From Denitromonas ohlonensis (GTDB lineage Bacteria; Pseudomonadota; Gammaproteobacteria; Burkholderiales; Rhodocyclaceae): DNA of 64,000 bases. Positions 19,496 through 30,709 of the stretch are shown here, piece by piece. Numbering within the stretch: position 1 is the first letter of the stretch; each line of letters opens with the position of its first letter. The translations under genes and the position numbers were made by a program. The stretch lies in assembly GCF_007625205.1 (NCBI RefSeq), contig NZ_VMNI01000014.1, forward strand, positions 102,826 to 166,825. Direction: 5' to 3'. A model generated the notes under the pieces. The model was not told the origin of the DNA, made no database searches, and saw only the letters and a program-made list of their open reading frames with translations.

Positions 19496-20323
19496 TCAGG
19501 CCGCGCGTTGAAGCAGAATTTCGATGACAAACCGGCTGCCGACATAGGCCAGCATCAAGGCCGCGAAGCCGGCAATCGTCCAGCGCTGGGCAAGTTTTCC
19601 GCGCCATCCCCACAGATGGCGACCGACCAGCAAGGCGCCAAAGAGCAGCCATGAGATCGCGGCGAACACCGTTTTATGGTCGACTGAAAAGGCTTTTCCG
19701 AATAGCACTTCGGAAAAGGCGACGCCCGAAATCAGCGTCAGGGTGAGCAGCACAAAGGCGATGCGGATCAGGCGGAACAGCAGATGTTCCATTGTCAGCA
19801 ATGGCGGCAGAGAGGCAAAGGCGTTCGAAAGACGCGCGCTGTGCAGTCGCTTTTCGGCAATGGCCATGAGCAGCGCATGCAAGGTGGCGAGGGTGAACAG
19901 GCTGTAGGCGAGCATGGCCACGATAAAATGCGCCCGGAACGCAGGCGAATCGGCTTTATCCAGCAAGTGCGGTGGTGGAAACAGCCCGGGGAGTAGCGCC
20001 GCTACGGCGGCGGCCGGCATCACGAAGGTTTGCAGGCCGTCCAGCCGCGAGAAAAAATTTTCGATCCAGTAAAAAAGCACTGCGAGCCACACCATCAGCG
20101 ACATGGCGGTGCCAAAGCCGAAATGCATGCCTTCGCCAGGGAAGAGTTCGCCATGGAGCACCGCGCCGTGGGCGAGCAGGGCAATGAGGAGCGCGACGCG
20201 CTCCAGAGCGGATAGGCCGCGACGTGGTGTATGGCCGGAGGGGTGCCAGCGGGTACGCCAGAAGTGCACGCCAAGCGCGGCATACATGGAGGCGGGCAGC
20301 AGATGCAGTAGAATCGATGGCAT
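19496..20323 (-). CDS. Cytochrome c assembly-like inner membrane protein (CcsA/YpjD type)
   Basis: Protein of 275 residues with about eight hydrophobic helices. It matches the short 'cytochrome C assembly protein' family commonly encoded beside ffh in beta- and gammaproteobacteria. It has the tryptophan/histidine-bearing segments typical of heme-handling proteins (FYWIENFFSRLDGLQTFVMP, SPAFRAHFIVAMLAYSLFTLATLHALL, SVDHKTVFAAISWLLFGALLVGRHLWGWRG). True heme transport has not been shown for this subfamily. It is divergent from ffh with a 37-base gap. Confidence 0.8.
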   Translation of the reverse strand: MPSILLHLLPASMYAALGVHFWRTRWHPSGHTPRRGLSALERVALLIALLAHGAVLHGELFPGEGMHFGFGTAMSLMVWLAVLFYWIENFFSRLDGLQTFVMPAAAVAALLPGLFPPPHLLDKADSPAFRAHFIVAMLAYSLFTLATLHALLMAIAEKRLHSARLSNAFASLPPLLTMEHLLFRLIRIAFVLLTLTLISGVAFSEVLFGKAFSVDHKTVFAAISWLLFGALLVGRHLWGWRGKLAQRWTIAGFAALMLAYVGSRFVIEILLQRAA

Positions 20324-20360
20324 TTCGCAAGTTTACTCCAAGCCAGATTCCCGGACCATC

Positions 20361-21719
20361 ATGCTAGACAATTTGACCACGCGGCTTTCCAAAGTCGTCA
20401 AAACCCTCCGTGGCCACGCCCGGCTGACCGAAGACAACATTCAGGACGCGATGCGTGAAGTGCGCATGGCACTTCTGGAAGCCGACGTAGCCTTGCCTGT
20501 GGTCAAGGACTTCGTTGCGCGGGTGCGCGAGAAGGCGGTCGGCCAGGCGGTGGTCGGCTCGCTCACACCGGGGCAGGCCCTCGTCGGTGTGGTGCACGAT
20601 GAATTGTGTGCCCTCATGGGGGAGAAGAATGAAGGATTGAATCTCGCCGCACAGCCGCCTGCCGTGGTGCTGATGGCGGGCTTGCAGGGCGCCGGTAAAA
20701 CGACCACCACCGGCAAGCTCGGCAAACTATTGCGCGAGCGCAAGAAGAAAAAGGTGCTGGTGGTGTCGGCCGACGTGTATCGGCCGGCGGCAATCGAGCA
20801 GCTTAAAACCGTGGCAGGGCAGGCCGGCGTGGAGTTCTTCCCGTCGCAAACCACCCAGAAGCCGGTCGACATCGCCTTGGCGGCGCTGGATTACGCCCGC
20901 AAGCACTTCTTTGACGTGTTGCTGGTCGACACGGCGGGACGGCTCGCCATCGACGAAGCGATGATGGCCGAGATCAAGGCCGTGCATGCCGCGATCCTGC
21001 CGGTCGAGACCCTGTTTGTGGTCGATGCCATGTTGGGTCAGGACGCGGTCAATACCGCGGCGGCCTTCAACGAGGCGCTCCCGCTGACCGGTATTGTGTT
21101 GACCAAGCTGGATGGTGACTCGCGTGGCGGTGCGGCACTGTCGGTGCGTCACGTGACCGGCAAGCCGATCAAGTTCGCCGGTGTGGCCGAAAAACTCGAT
21201 GGGCTGGAAGAGTTCTTCCCCGAGCGCATGGCGTCCCGGATTCTCGGTATGGGCGACATCATGGGTCTGGTCGAGGACGCGCGCCGCGGCGTCGACGAGG
21301 ACAAGGCCAAGGCCTTTGCGCAGAAGCTCAAGTCGGGCAAGGGCTTCGATCTGAATGATTTCAAGGAGCAGATCGGCCAGATGCGCAAGATGGGCGGCCT
21401 GACATCCATGATGGACAAGCTGCCCGCACAGTTCGCGCAAGCCGCCAGTCAGTTGCAGGGCGGGGCCGAAGAAAAAATGGTTGGTCGCGTTGAAGGCATC
21501 ATCAATTCGATGACGCCGCTCGAGCGCGCCAAGCCCGAACTGCTCAAGGCATCGCGCAAGCGGCGTATTGCCAGCGGCGCCGGGGTGCCGGTGCAAGAGG
21601 TTAATCGACTGCTCAAACAGTTTGAACAGACCCAGAAGGTGATGAAGCAGTTCTCCAAGGGCGGCATGTCGAAGATGATGCGTGGCATGAAGGGGATGCT
21701 GCCAGGCATGATGCGTTGA
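20361..21719 (+). CDS. ffh: Signal recognition particle protein
   Basis: SRP54 GTPase that binds 4.5S RNA and signal sequences of nascent membrane proteins. N domain (MLDNLTTRLSKVVKTLRGHARLTEDNI), G domain with GLQGAGKTTTTGKL, the DTAGRLAIDE switch and TKLDGDSRGGAAL, then a methionine-rich M domain ending in GGMSKMMRGMKGMLPGMMR. The start is ATG at 20361; a longer in-frame extension to 20103 runs through the opposite-strand gene and is not credible. The stop overlaps the next start (TGATG). Confidence 0.97.
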   Translation: MLDNLTTRLSKVVKTLRGHARLTEDNIQDAMREVRMALLEADVALPVVKDFVARVREKAVGQAVVGSLTPGQALVGVVHDELCALMGEKNEGLNLAAQPPAVVLMAGLQGAGKTTTTGKLGKLLRERKKKKVLVVSADVYRPAAIEQLKTVAGQAGVEFFPSQTTQKPVDIALAALDYARKHFFDVLLVDTAGRLAIDEAMMAEIKAVHAAILPVETLFVVDAMLGQDAVNTAAAFNEALPLTGIVLTKLDGDSRGGAALSVRHVTGKPIKFAGVAEKLDGLEEFFPERMASRILGMGDIMGLVEDARRGVDEDKAKAFAQKLKSGKGFDLNDFKEQIGQMRKMGGLTSMMDKLPAQFAQAASQLQGGAEEKMVGRVEGIINSMTPLERAKPELLKASRKRRIASGAGVPVQEVNRLLKQFEQTQKVMKQFSKGGMSKMMRGMKGMLPGMMR

Positions 21720-22552
21720 TGGCGGCACTGCGCGCGCCCGAATCCTTGTTTTCGGCTTTGCGCAGTGCCTTGCTCGAATGTGATGTCGAGCAAAAGTGCG
21801 CGCGTGTGCATGCCCTGAAAGCCGCGTTTGATGCCGGCCAGTTGTGTATTGATGACAACACGCCGCCCGAATCAATCGTTGAGTGCGGTCGGCCAGCGCG
21901 TCCTGAGCTGGTGGCGCCAAACAAGCTGCGTAAGCGCCGTCCCGGCAGCCCCGACGGTCACGCCGCCTTGTTGCACGCCATTGCCCACATCGAATTCAAT
22001 GCGATCAACCTGGCGCTCGACTGTGCCTATCGCTTCCGCGGATTGCCGGATGCGTTCTATCATGGTTGGGTGCGGGTCGCCGTCGAAGAGGCGATGCATT
22101 TCGGCTTGTTGCGCGAACGGCTGCAGGCGCTGGGGTTCGACTATGGGCGGTTCGCAGCGCACAACGGCTTGTGGGAGATGACCGTTCAAACGGCGGATGA
22201 TCCGCTTGCCCGGATGGCACTGGTGCCGCGCGTGTTAGAGGCGCGCGGACTGGATGCGACACCGCCGATCATGAACAAGCTGCGTCATGTCGGCGATGCC
22301 GCCACATTGGCCGTGTTGGAGGTCATCCTGCACGACGAGATCGGCCATGTGGCGCTCGGTGACCACTGGTTTCGATACTTCTGCGCGCAGCGGGGGCTGG
22401 CGCCAGAAGCAACGTATCTGGCGCTGATTGATCAATTCAATGCGCCGTGGCCCAAGCCGCCCCTCAATCTTCCCGCGCGACGCACGGCAGGTTTTAGCGA
22501 AGCCGAGTTGGTCGTGTTATCCGCGCCACGTCAGTCTAAACAAGCTTCCTGA
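21719..22552 (+). CDS. DUF455 family ferritin-like protein
   Basis: Protein of 277 residues of the DUF455 family, predicted to adopt a ferritin-like four-helix bundle. Conserved blocks visible are AALLHAIAHIEFNAINLALD, WVRVAVEEAMHFGLLRERL, PRVLEARGLDATPPI and LEVILHDEIGHVALGDHWF. They contain the E/H residues expected for a di-iron site (HIEF, EEAMHF, EIGH). Function unknown. The ATG overlaps the ffh stop codon, so its translation is coupled to ffh. Confidence 0.8.
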   Translation: MAALRAPESLFSALRSALLECDVEQKCARVHALKAAFDAGQLCIDDNTPPESIVECGRPARPELVAPNKLRKRRPGSPDGHAALLHAIAHIEFNAINLALDCAYRFRGLPDAFYHGWVRVAVEEAMHFGLLRERLQALGFDYGRFAAHNGLWEMTVQTADDPLARMALVPRVLEARGLDATPPIMNKLRHVGDAATLAVLEVILHDEIGHVALGDHWFRYFCAQRGLAPEATYLALIDQFNAPWPKPPLNLPARRTAGFSEAELVVLSAPRQSKQAS

Positions 22553-22559
22553 TCGGCCT

Positions 22560-22770
22560 TGTTTGTTCCGCATGTCTTTGCGGCACGTGTGGTGGCAGGC
22601 ATTTGCATGTCTCACCTGCATCGCCAATGGCGGCTTGAATGGCGGCGTTGTCGTTGCCCGACGCTGCCTGGGCAAGCGCGTCGATGATCAGTATCAGATT
22701 GTTGACCTGGCGCTTGAAGCGGGGAAAGTTCCTCCCAGGTGTCAGGCGTCATGCGACGGATGGTGCCAAT
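22560..22770 (-). pseudogene. Decayed C-terminal fragment of a cytochrome c' gene
   Basis: Reading the minus strand with two frame changes restores the end of a cytochrome c'/c556-type protein. RRMTPDTWEE is in one frame, FPRFKRQVNNLILIIDALAQ and the following residues to GETCK are in a second (shift near 22728), and ACHHTCRKDM is in a third (shift near 22602). Together they give a C-K-A-C-H heme motif at the C-terminus, as is typical for the family. The N-terminal half is missing; the fragment starts right after the cytochrome c4 terminator. No intact frame covers it. Confidence 0.7.
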
Positions 22771-22771
22771 G

Positions 22772-22802
22772 AAAAAAGGGAGTGACGAATCACTCCCTTT
22801 TT
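22772..22802 (-). terminator. Bidirectional intrinsic terminator after cytochrome c4
   Basis: Perfect 13-base inverted repeat AAAAAGGGAGTGA / TCACTCCCTTTTT around a CGAA loop. The A/T-rich ends give a U-run on both strands. It lies 26 bases past the cytochrome c4 stop. Confidence 0.88.
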
Positions 22803-22827
22803 AACGGCGTCGGTGCGCTTTAACGAA

Positions 22828-23454
22828 TCAGCGCAGTCCGGCGATGAAGTCTGATACGGCCTCTATTTCCTTGTCGGTCATCTTGAGCGCAATCATCTGC
22901 ATCATCTTGGCCGGATCGTTGGCACGTTCGCCGGCACGGAAGGCCTTCAACTGAGCGGCCGTGTATTCGGCAAACTGGCCAGACAGACGCGGGAACTGAG
23001 CCGGCAGACCTTTGCCTGCGGGGCCGTGGCAGGCTGCACAGGCGGGCAGGCCTTTGGTGGCATCGCCGGCGCGCCACAGTTTCTGGCCCCATTCGATGGT
23101 CTCGCCATTCTTGGCGACGGCGGGTTGCAGCGTCTGGCTACCAAAATAGTGCGCCACGTTGATGACGTCTTCGTCAGTCAGCGCCATTGCCATGCCGTTC
23201 ATCACAGCATTGACGCGAACAGGCGGATTGCCGTCGGCGGATTTGAATTCAGTGAGTTGCTTGGCCAGATATTCAGGGATCTGACCCGCCAGTTTCGGGT
23301 TGGCAGGCAGCGGGCTATTGCCGTCGGGGTTATGACAGCCGGCGCAGATGCCCTCGGCCGTCAGCTTGCCTTTTTCGAGATCGGGGGCTTTTTGTTCGGC
23401 CTGAACACTGCCAGCGGCCAGGAAAAGGGAAAGCAGCAGGGAACGCTTCAGCAT
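22828..23454 (-). CDS. Diheme cytochrome c4
   Basis: Periplasmic electron carrier of about 208 residues with two cytochrome c domains. The signal peptide is MLKRSLLLSLFLAAGSVQAEQ. The heme motifs are CAGCHNPDG in the first domain and CAACHGPAG in the second. Each is followed by a candidate Met ligand (VMNGMAMALTDEDV in the first domain, MMQMIALKMTDKEI in the second). Usually reduces terminal oxidases in respiratory chains of beta- and gammaproteobacteria. Start at 23454 is chosen for the signal peptide; the frame continues upstream without support. Divergent from engB. Confidence 0.92.
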   Translation of the reverse strand: MLKRSLLLSLFLAAGSVQAEQKAPDLEKGKLTAEGICAGCHNPDGNSPLPANPKLAGQIPEYLAKQLTEFKSADGNPPVRVNAVMNGMAMALTDEDVINVAHYFGSQTLQPAVAKNGETIEWGQKLWRAGDATKGLPACAACHGPAGKGLPAQFPRLSGQFAEYTAAQLKAFRAGERANDPAKMMQMIALKMTDKEIEAVSDFIAGLR

Positions 23455-23567
23455 GATCTTGATGTCCTCGGGTGCCGTTGTCGGTCGTTCAAATCCTGAT
23501 ATTCTATAACAGCTTGCTAGGTTTGCGCGATGCAACACCCGCCCCTTTTCCCCATAGTGCCTTCCGA

Positions 23568-24194
23568 ATGTCCCTCTTCCGTCACGCCGAATTTGAAATC
23601 TCAGTCGCCGAACCCCGGGGTCTGCCACCACCTAATGGCGCTGAAATCGCCTTTGCAGGACGCTCCAATGCTGGAAAATCCAGTGCCATCAACACCTTGG
23701 CGATGCATACACGTTTGGCCTTTGTGTCGAAGACGCCGGGTCGAACCCAGCTGATCAATTTTTTCCGGCTACGCTGCGGCGCGGTGATGGTCGACTTGCC
23801 GGGCTACGGCTATGCCGAAGTGCCCGAAAAAATTCGTCGCCAGTGGCAGGCGCTGCTCGAAAACTACCTGCGCGAACGCCCGAATCTGATTGGTCTGGTG
23901 TTGATCATGGATTCCCGGCGCCCATTGACCCAACTCGATCGTCAGATGCTCGACTGGTTTGCACCCAGCGGTCGGCCGGTGCACGTGCTGCTGACCAAGA
24001 GCGACAAACTGACACGCAATGAGCAAGCCAAAACCCTGGCCGCGACGCGCAAAGGGCTGGCCGAGTGGGGCGATGCGGTGACCGTGCAGATGTTCTCGAG
24101 CCTGAAAAAGACCGGAATGGATGAAGTCGATGGCGTTGTGCGCCAATGGCTGGAAGCGCTGCCGGGCGATGTGCTCGAAGCCGACGACGCCTGA
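23568..24194 (+). CDS. engB: Ribosome-biogenesis GTPase EngB/YihA
   Basis: GTPase of 208 residues needed for 50S subunit assembly. Motifs: G1 GRSNAGKSS, the G2 threonine in [13 protein letters not shown]3 [12 protein letters not shown]4 TKSDKL and a C-terminal [14 protein letters not shown] at 23568 gives the usual [16 protein letters not shown] start. The gene faces a predicted minus-strand small RNA at its 3' end. Confidence 0.95.
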   Translation: MSLFRHAEFEISVAEPRGLPPPNGAEIAFAGRSNAGKSSAINTLAMHTRLAFVSKTPGRTQLINFFRLRCGAVMVDLPGYGYAEVPEKIRRQWQALLENYLRERPNLIGLVLIMDSRRPLTQLDRQMLDWFAPSGRPVHVLLTKSDKLTRNEQAKTLAATRKGLAEWGDAVTVQMFSSLKKTGMDEVDGVVRQWLEALPGDVLEADDA

Positions 24195-25856
<1,662 letters not shown>

Positions 25857-25882
<26 letters not shown>

Positions 25883-26525
25883 ATCCGAGGCGGCTCAGGG
25901 CCCGGGGCAGCGCCAGTACGCTGGAAAATTTGGCGTCGACGTAGGCCGGACACCCGCCGGCACGGCTGATCCACACCGTACGCATGCCCAGACGTTTGGC
26001 GGCCTTCAGGTTGGCCAGACTGTCCTCGACCAGAATGCAGCGCGACGCCTGCAAGTTGTGCTCGACCAGCAGGCGACGAAATGCACGGTGACCGGGCTTG
26101 GGCTGCAAACGCATTTGCTCGATGGCGAATACGCTGTCGACAGATCGACGAAGTCCCATGACGCTCAGCACGGCATGGGCGTACGCCGAGGGGCCATTTG
26201 AGAACACGATTTTTCGGCCCGGCAGGCGTTTGAGGCTATGGCGTAGTGCGCGCTCGAACACCACCATGTTGTGGAGCTGGTCGAAGCGATGCGTCTCGCG
26301 CAGGAAGTGCGCCGGGTCGGTGTCGTGATGGCGCATCAAACCGAGCAGCGTGGCGCCGTAGCGGTGCCAGTAGTCGTTGCGCAGGGTGTTGGCCTGGCCT
26401 TCATCCACCGCCAGCTGCTGCATGATGTAGTCGGTCATGCTGCGGTTGATGTGCGGAAAGATATGCGCGCTGGCGTGGTGCAGCGTGTCGTCGAGGTCAA
26501 ACAGCCAGACCGGTGCGGTGCTCAT
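25857..26525 (-). CDS. Pyrimidine 5'-nucleotidase-like HAD hydrolase
   Basis: HAD-superfamily phosphatase of 222 residues. Motif I is WLFDLDDTLHHASA with the nucleophile Asp and acid Asp, motif II KIVFSNGPSAYA, motif III/IV KRLPGRK with CILVEDSLANLKAAKRLGM. It matches the SDT1/pyrimidine 5'-nucleotidase subfamily. Its ATG overlaps the bioC stop, giving the order bioB, bioC, nucleotidase. Substrate is inferred from the family. Confidence 0.85.
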
Positions 26526-27400
26526 TTGGGTCCGCCGGGCCGGCTCTGGAATCGGATGATGGCGTGGCCGTCCGGGGTGGTGCGCGGTGCGGGTTTCCAG
26601 GCGTGGCCGTAGACGATTTCGAAGGTGGCGGGGAGTCGCCCGTCGATGCGCCGCACCTCGTAGCGTTCTCGCGCTTTTCCCCAGCCGGATTTGCCGCTCA
26701 AGCCACGGGGGCGCAGGGCACTGGCGTTGGTGCTGCCCGACTGGCGCAGATCGGCGAACAGGCTGTCCAGATCGGCATAGGTGAGCGTGAGCGTGTCCAT
26801 GTCCATCACCGGGTCGCTGAACCCCGCACCGACCAGCGCATCACCGATGTCGTGCATGTCGATGAAGCGATGGACGCGGGAGCCCTCGGCGTCGTCAAAC
26901 GCGTCGCGCAGTTCGCGCAGCGTATCGGGGCCGAGCGTGGCGAACATCAGCATGCCGCCGACTTTCATGACCCGTGCCATTTCGGCCAACGCAGGTGCCG
27001 GGTCGTCCAGCCAGTTGAGCATCAGGTTCGACCACAGCATGTCGAACTGGCTGGGGCCGAAGGGCAGGGCGCAGGCATCGGCGGCGGTCAGTTGTATCTG
27101 GTCGCCGCGGCCGAGCAGGCGCTGCAATCGGCCGACCGTTGGGGCGGCCTGCTGCAGCATTGCAGGCGCAATGTCGGCGCCGACGCGCCGGGCTTTGGGG
27201 TAGCGTTCCGCCAGGCGGCGCAGATCGCGCCCGTTGCCGCAGCCCAGGTCGAGGATCGACGTTGGCTGATGGAGAATGCCTTCCAGGCGCTCATCCATCT
27301 GCTGGGCGACAGCGCGTGCCAGAACGTCGTCGTAGCTGCGCGCGGCGGCGTCGAAATGCCGCCGCACACTGCCGGCGTCGAGGTGAAAGTCGCCTGCCAT
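26522..27400 (-). CDS. bioC: Malonyl-ACP O-methyltransferase
   Basis: SAM-dependent methyltransferase of 292 residues that masks malonyl-ACP as its methyl ester to start biotin synthesis. N-terminal VRRHFDAAARSYDDVLARAVAQQMDERL is typical of BioC, followed by the SAM motif I ILDLGCGNGRDLRRL, DMLWSNLMLNWLDDPAPALAEMARVMKVGGMLMFATLGPDTLRELR. Lies seven bases downstream of bioB. Confidence 0.93.
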   Translation of the reverse strand: MAGDFHLDAGSVRRHFDAAARSYDDVLARAVAQQMDERLEGILHQPTSILDLGCGNGRDLRRLAERYPKARRVGADIAPAMLQQAAPTVGRLQRLLGRGDQIQLTAADACALPFGPSQFDMLWSNLMLNWLDDPAPALAEMARVMKVGGMLMFATLGPDTLRELRDAFDDAEGSRVHRFIDMHDIGDALVGAGFSDPVMDMDTLTLTYADLDSLFADLRQSGSTNASALRPRGLSGKSGWGKARERYEVRRIDGRLPATFEIVYGHAWKPAPRTTPDGHAIIRFQSRPGGPK

Positions 27401-27407
27401 GAAGCGC

Positions 27408-28400
27408 TTAGATGGCCTTCAGTCCGAGCTTGGCGAACAGTGCCTCGTCGCGATCGGTTTCCGGGTTGTCGGTGGTCAGCAAGCGGTCGCCGTAGAACAT
27501 CGAGTTGGCGCCGGCGGCAAAGCACAGTGCCTGCATCTCGTCGCTCATTTGCTGGCGACCGGCCGACAGGCGAACGAAGCTCTTCGGCATGGTGATGCGC
27601 GCCACAGCAATGGTACGGACGAATTCGATCGGGTCGACCTGCTCGTTGTCGGCCATGGGCGTACCTTCGATGGCGACCAGATTGTTGATGGGCACCGACT
27701 CGGGCGGCGGGTTCATGTTGGCCAGCTGGGCAATCATGGCGGCGCGATTGCGGCGATTTTCACCCATGCCGACGATGCCGCCGCTGCACACGTTGATGCC
27801 GACGTTGCGCACCCGGTCGAGCGTATCGAGGCGGTCCTGGAAGGTGTGCGTGGTGATGACTTGACCGTAGAACTCAGGTGCGGTGTCGATGTTGTGGTTG
27901 TAGTAATCAAGCCCGGCGTCGCGCAGCTTCTCGGCCTGACCATCCTTGAGCATGCCGAGGGTGACGCAGGTTTCGAGGCCGAGCGCCTTGACCTCGCGGA
28001 TCATGTCGATCACGGGCTCCAGGTCTTTGTCTTTCGGCCCGCGCCAGGCGGCGCCCATGCAGAAGCGGCTCGATCCTTTGGCCTTGGCGGCACGCGCATT
28101 TTCGAGGACTTCTTCGAGCGCGAGCAAGCGTTCACGCTCAAGCCCGGTATCGTAGCGGGCAGACTGCGAGCAATAGCCGCAGTCTTCGGAGCAGCCGCCG
28201 GTCTTGATCGACAAGAGCGTCGAGCGCTGGACAGCATTCGGATCGAAGTGCTCGCGATGCACTTGCTGAGCGCGGAAGAGCAGGTCGTTGAACGGCAGCT
28301 TGAGCAATGCCTCAATTTCAGCGACCTTCCACTTGCGGCCATCGGTCGATTGAGGGGCGGGTGCCGTTTGCGGCGCGGAGTGTTGGGAAGTCATTGTCAT
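27408..28400 (-). CDS. bioB: Biotin synthase
   Basis: Radical-SAM enzyme that inserts sulfur into dethiobiotin. The 330-residue protein has the cluster motif [14 protein letters not shown] (CxxxCxxC), the [2Fe-2S]-cluster residues in the family's usual places (the ETCVTLGML and [11 protein letters not shown] segments, and an Arg in [15 protein letters not shown]), and YGDRLLTT near the end. Divergent from comF with only 30 bases between the two start codons, so their promoters must overlap. Confidence 0.97.
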   Translation of the reverse strand: MTMTSQHSAPQTAPAPQSTDGRKWKVAEIEALLKLPFNDLLFRAQQVHREHFDPNAVQRSTLLSIKTGGCSEDCGYCSQSARYDTGLERERLLALEEVLENARAAKAKGSSRFCMGAAWRGPKDKDLEPVIDMIREVKALGLETCVTLGMLKDGQAEKLRDAGLDYYNHNIDTAPEFYGQVITTHTFQDRLDTLDRVRNVGINVCSGGIVGMGENRRNRAAMIAQLANMNPPPESVPINNLVAIEGTPMADNEQVDPIEFVRTIAVARITMPKSFVRLSAGRQQMSDEMQALCFAAGANSMFYGDRLLTTDNPETDRDEALFAKLGLKAI

Positions 28401-28430
28401 GATGAGGATTTTTTGCTGTAATTCAAAATT

Positions 28431-29165
28431 ATGGATGTTCCACGATTGAGGGATGCCTTGTCAAACCAGCCTGCCCGATGGCAGCGCGTGCTGGGTGTAG
28501 CGTGGCGGTCTCTCTGGCCGCGTCGCTGCGTTCTGTGCGCCAGCATGCGTGACCCCGATGGTTTGTGCGCGGGTTGTCGCCGCGACCTGCCATTGTGCCT
28601 GTCTGCGTGCCCCAAGTGTGCATTGCCGGGCACGGGCGGGGCGCTTTGCGGCCGGTGTCTGAAACATCCGCCGGCATTCGATGCCACGACGGCGCTGTAT
28701 TGCTACGACTATCCGGTCGATCGTTTGGTGCATCGCCTCAAGTACGGGCACGACTTTGGTGTGGCTGTGGCTTTGTCGCAATGTGTCGTTCGCGCCATGC
28801 CGGCGCCCGCGGTGGATTTGATTGTCCCGGTGCCGTTGCACGCCGGGCGCTTGGCCGAGCGCGGCTTCAATCAGGCGCTTGAGATTGCCCGCCCGTTGGG
28901 CCGTGTGTGGCAGATGCCGGTTGCCACACGCGGTGTGACACGAATGCGCGCGACGGCCGATCAGGTCGGGCTGCCGTGGCCGGCGCGGAAGAAGAATCTT
29001 CGCAATGCCTTTGATTGCCGGATGCCGGTGGATGGCGCCCGAGTGTTGCTGGTCGATGACGTGATGACCACCGGTGCGACGCTCGGCGCCTTGGCGGCCT
29101 GCCTGAAAAAGGCGGGCGCCGCGGCAGTGAGCAATTTGGTGATTGCGCGCACGCCCCTGCGTTGA
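28431..29165 (+). CDS. ComF-family phosphoribosyltransferase-like protein
   Basis: Protein of 244 residues. An N-terminal zinc finger ([21 protein letters not shown], then [17 protein letters not shown]) is followed by a type I phosphoribosyltransferase domain with the PRPP loop [20 protein letters not shown]. ComF is required for DNA uptake in competent bacteria; with the pil genes in this window it may serve transformation. No Shine-Dalgarno is visible before the ATG, so the message may be leaderless or nearly so. Confidence 0.88.
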   Translation: MDVPRLRDALSNQPARWQRVLGVAWRSLWPRRCVLCASMRDPDGLCAGCRRDLPLCLSACPKCALPGTGGALCGRCLKHPPAFDATTALYCYDYPVDRLVHRLKYGHDFGVAVALSQCVVRAMPAPAVDLIVPVPLHAGRLAERGFNQALEIARPLGRVWQMPVATRGVTRMRATADQVGLPWPARKKNLRNAFDCRMPVDGARVLLVDDVMTTGATLGALAACLKKAGAAAVSNLVIARTPLR

Positions 29166-29198
29166 TCCGCGCGAGTCCTGCGGGCACAATGCCGCACC

Positions 29199-29663
29199 AT
29201 GTTCCATATCGTCCTTTACCAGCCGGAAATTCCGCCCAATACCGGCAACGCCATTCGTCTGAGTGCCAATGTTGGCGCACGTCTGCATCTGATCGAGCCG
29301 CTTGGCTTCGAGATGTCCGACAAGGCGCTGGCGCGTGCGGGCCTCGATTACCATCAACTGACCCACGTCCAGACGCATGCCGACTGGGCGGCGTTTCGCG
29401 CCAGTGTGCCGGATGGCCAGATCTATGCCGTGACGACGCGCGGCGGTCGAGGGTTCAACGAGGTACGTTATCAGCCCGGCGATGTCCTGTTGTTTGGCTG
29501 CGAAACACGGGGTTTGCCGGCCGAGATGCTCGCCCAGCTCAGTGATGAGCAGCGCGTGCGCATCCCAATGCGGCCGGGCAATCGCAGCTTGAATTTGTCG
29601 AATGCGGTGGCTGTCGTGGCCTATGAGGCGTGGCGGCAGCAGGGCTACGAAGGCGGCGCTTAG
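29199..29663 (+). CDS. trmL: tRNA (cytidine(34)-2'-O)-methyltransferase
   Basis: SPOUT-family methyltransferase of 154 residues that methylates the wobble ribose of tRNA-Leu. Family motifs: MFHIVLYQPEIPPNTGNAIRLSANVGARLHLIEPLGF at the N-terminus, LFGCETRGLPAEML, and the C-terminal knot RIPMRPGNRSLNLSNAVAVVAYEAWRQ. Convergent with gpsA, one base apart. Confidence 0.95.
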   Translation: MFHIVLYQPEIPPNTGNAIRLSANVGARLHLIEPLGFEMSDKALARAGLDYHQLTHVQTHADWAAFRASVPDGQIYAVTTRGGRGFNEVRYQPGDVLLFGCETRGLPAEMLAQLSDEQRVRIPMRPGNRSLNLSNAVAVVAYEAWRQQGYEGGA

Positions 29664-29664
29664 C

Positions 29665-30648
29665 TCACTCGCTGCGTGGATCGCGTGCGAGCAGGCGCTC
29701 GACCGCTTCGCGCGCGCTGAGCGTGCCCGAGAGCAGGGCGTTGACGCCCTCGGTGATGGGCATCTCGACGTGATGGCGATGTGCCAAACCCATCGTTTCA
29801 CGCGTGGTCGGTACGCCTTCGGCGACGTGGCCGAGTTCGTTCAGAATTTGTGGCAGTGGCTTGCCTTCGGCCAGTGCGAGACCGACCCGGCGATTGCGTG
29901 ATAGGTCGCCGGTGCAGGTCAGGACCAGATCGCCCATGCCCGCCAGCCCCATGAAGGTTTCATGGCGGGCGCCAAGCGCAATGCCGAGGCGAGCCATTTC
30001 AGCCAGGCCGCGGGTGATCAGCGCGGCGCGACTGTTCAGTCCGAAGCCCAGGCCGTCAGATACGCCGGCTGCAATGGCCATGACGTTCTTGACCGCGCCG
30101 CCGACCTCGGCACCGACCAAGTCGTCGTTGGCGTAGAGGCGTAACCGGGGTTGGTGCAGATGCCCTGTCCAGACGGACGCGAAGGCCGCGTCGCGCGCGG
30201 CCAGGGTGATGGCTGCGGGGAGCCCGGCGGCGACTTCCGCGGCAAAGCTCGGGCCGGTCAGCACGCCACACGGATAGTCGGCGCCCAGTTCGTCGGCGAC
30301 AACTTGATGTGGCAGTTTTCCGGTGCCCGACTCGAAGCCCTTGCAGGCCCAGATGAGCGGGGCGGTCAGGTGTTCTGCCGCCAGGTGACGGGCAATATCG
30401 CGCAGACCGGCGACGGGTGTGACCACCAGATGCAGTTCGGCATGCTGGCTGGCCCGATGAAGATCTGGCTCCACCACAAGTGCGTCAGGGAAGGGCGCGT
30501 TGGGGAGGAGTTGCTGATTGACCCGCGCTTCGGCGCAGTGGGTCAAGGCGTCGGTGTCGCGCCCCCACAGTGTGACTTGATGCGATTTGGCGTAGGCGAT
30601 GGCCAGTGCCGTACCCCAGGCGCCGGCGCCATAAACGGTGATCTTCAT
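29665..30648 (-). CDS. gpsA: Glycerol-3-phosphate dehydrogenase [NAD(P)+]
   Basis: Makes sn-glycerol 3-phosphate from dihydroxyacetone phosphate for phospholipid synthesis. The 327-residue protein has the dinucleotide-binding [83 protein letters not shown] (with the catalytic lysine) and [15 protein letters not shown]. It closes the secB-side gene block. Confidence 0.96.
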   Translation of the reverse strand: MKITVYGAGAWGTALAIAYAKSHQVTLWGRDTDALTHCAEARVNQQLLPNAPFPDALVVEPDLHRASQHAELHLVVTPVAGLRDIARHLAAEHLTAPLIWACKGFESGTGKLPHQVVADELGADYPCGVLTGPSFAAEVAAGLPAAITLAARDAAFASVWTGHLHQPRLRLYANDDLVGAEVGGAVKNVMAIAAGVSDGLGFGLNSRAALITRGLAEMARLGIALGARHETFMGLAGMGDLVLTCTGDLSRNRRVGLALAEGKPLPQILNELGHVAEGVPTTRETMGLAHRHHVEMPITEGVNALLSGTLSAREAVERLLARDPRSE

Positions 30649-30709
30649 GCTTGGCCGACTCCTGGCAGGGCGTCACCGCCACGCGTATGTGACGGTTCAG
30701 CGGTGAGAA

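Noticed and set aside
22428..22772. Plus-strand open frame after DUF455
   Set aside because: It overlaps the DUF455 end and contains the reverse complement of the cytochrome c' remnant, which has recognisable motifs on the minus strand.
28461..29801. Long open frame of 446 codons on the minus strand opposite comF and trmL
   Set aside because: It is antisense to two well-supported genes, has a skewed composition rich in Arg/His/Ala typical of GC-rich shadows, and shows no domain.
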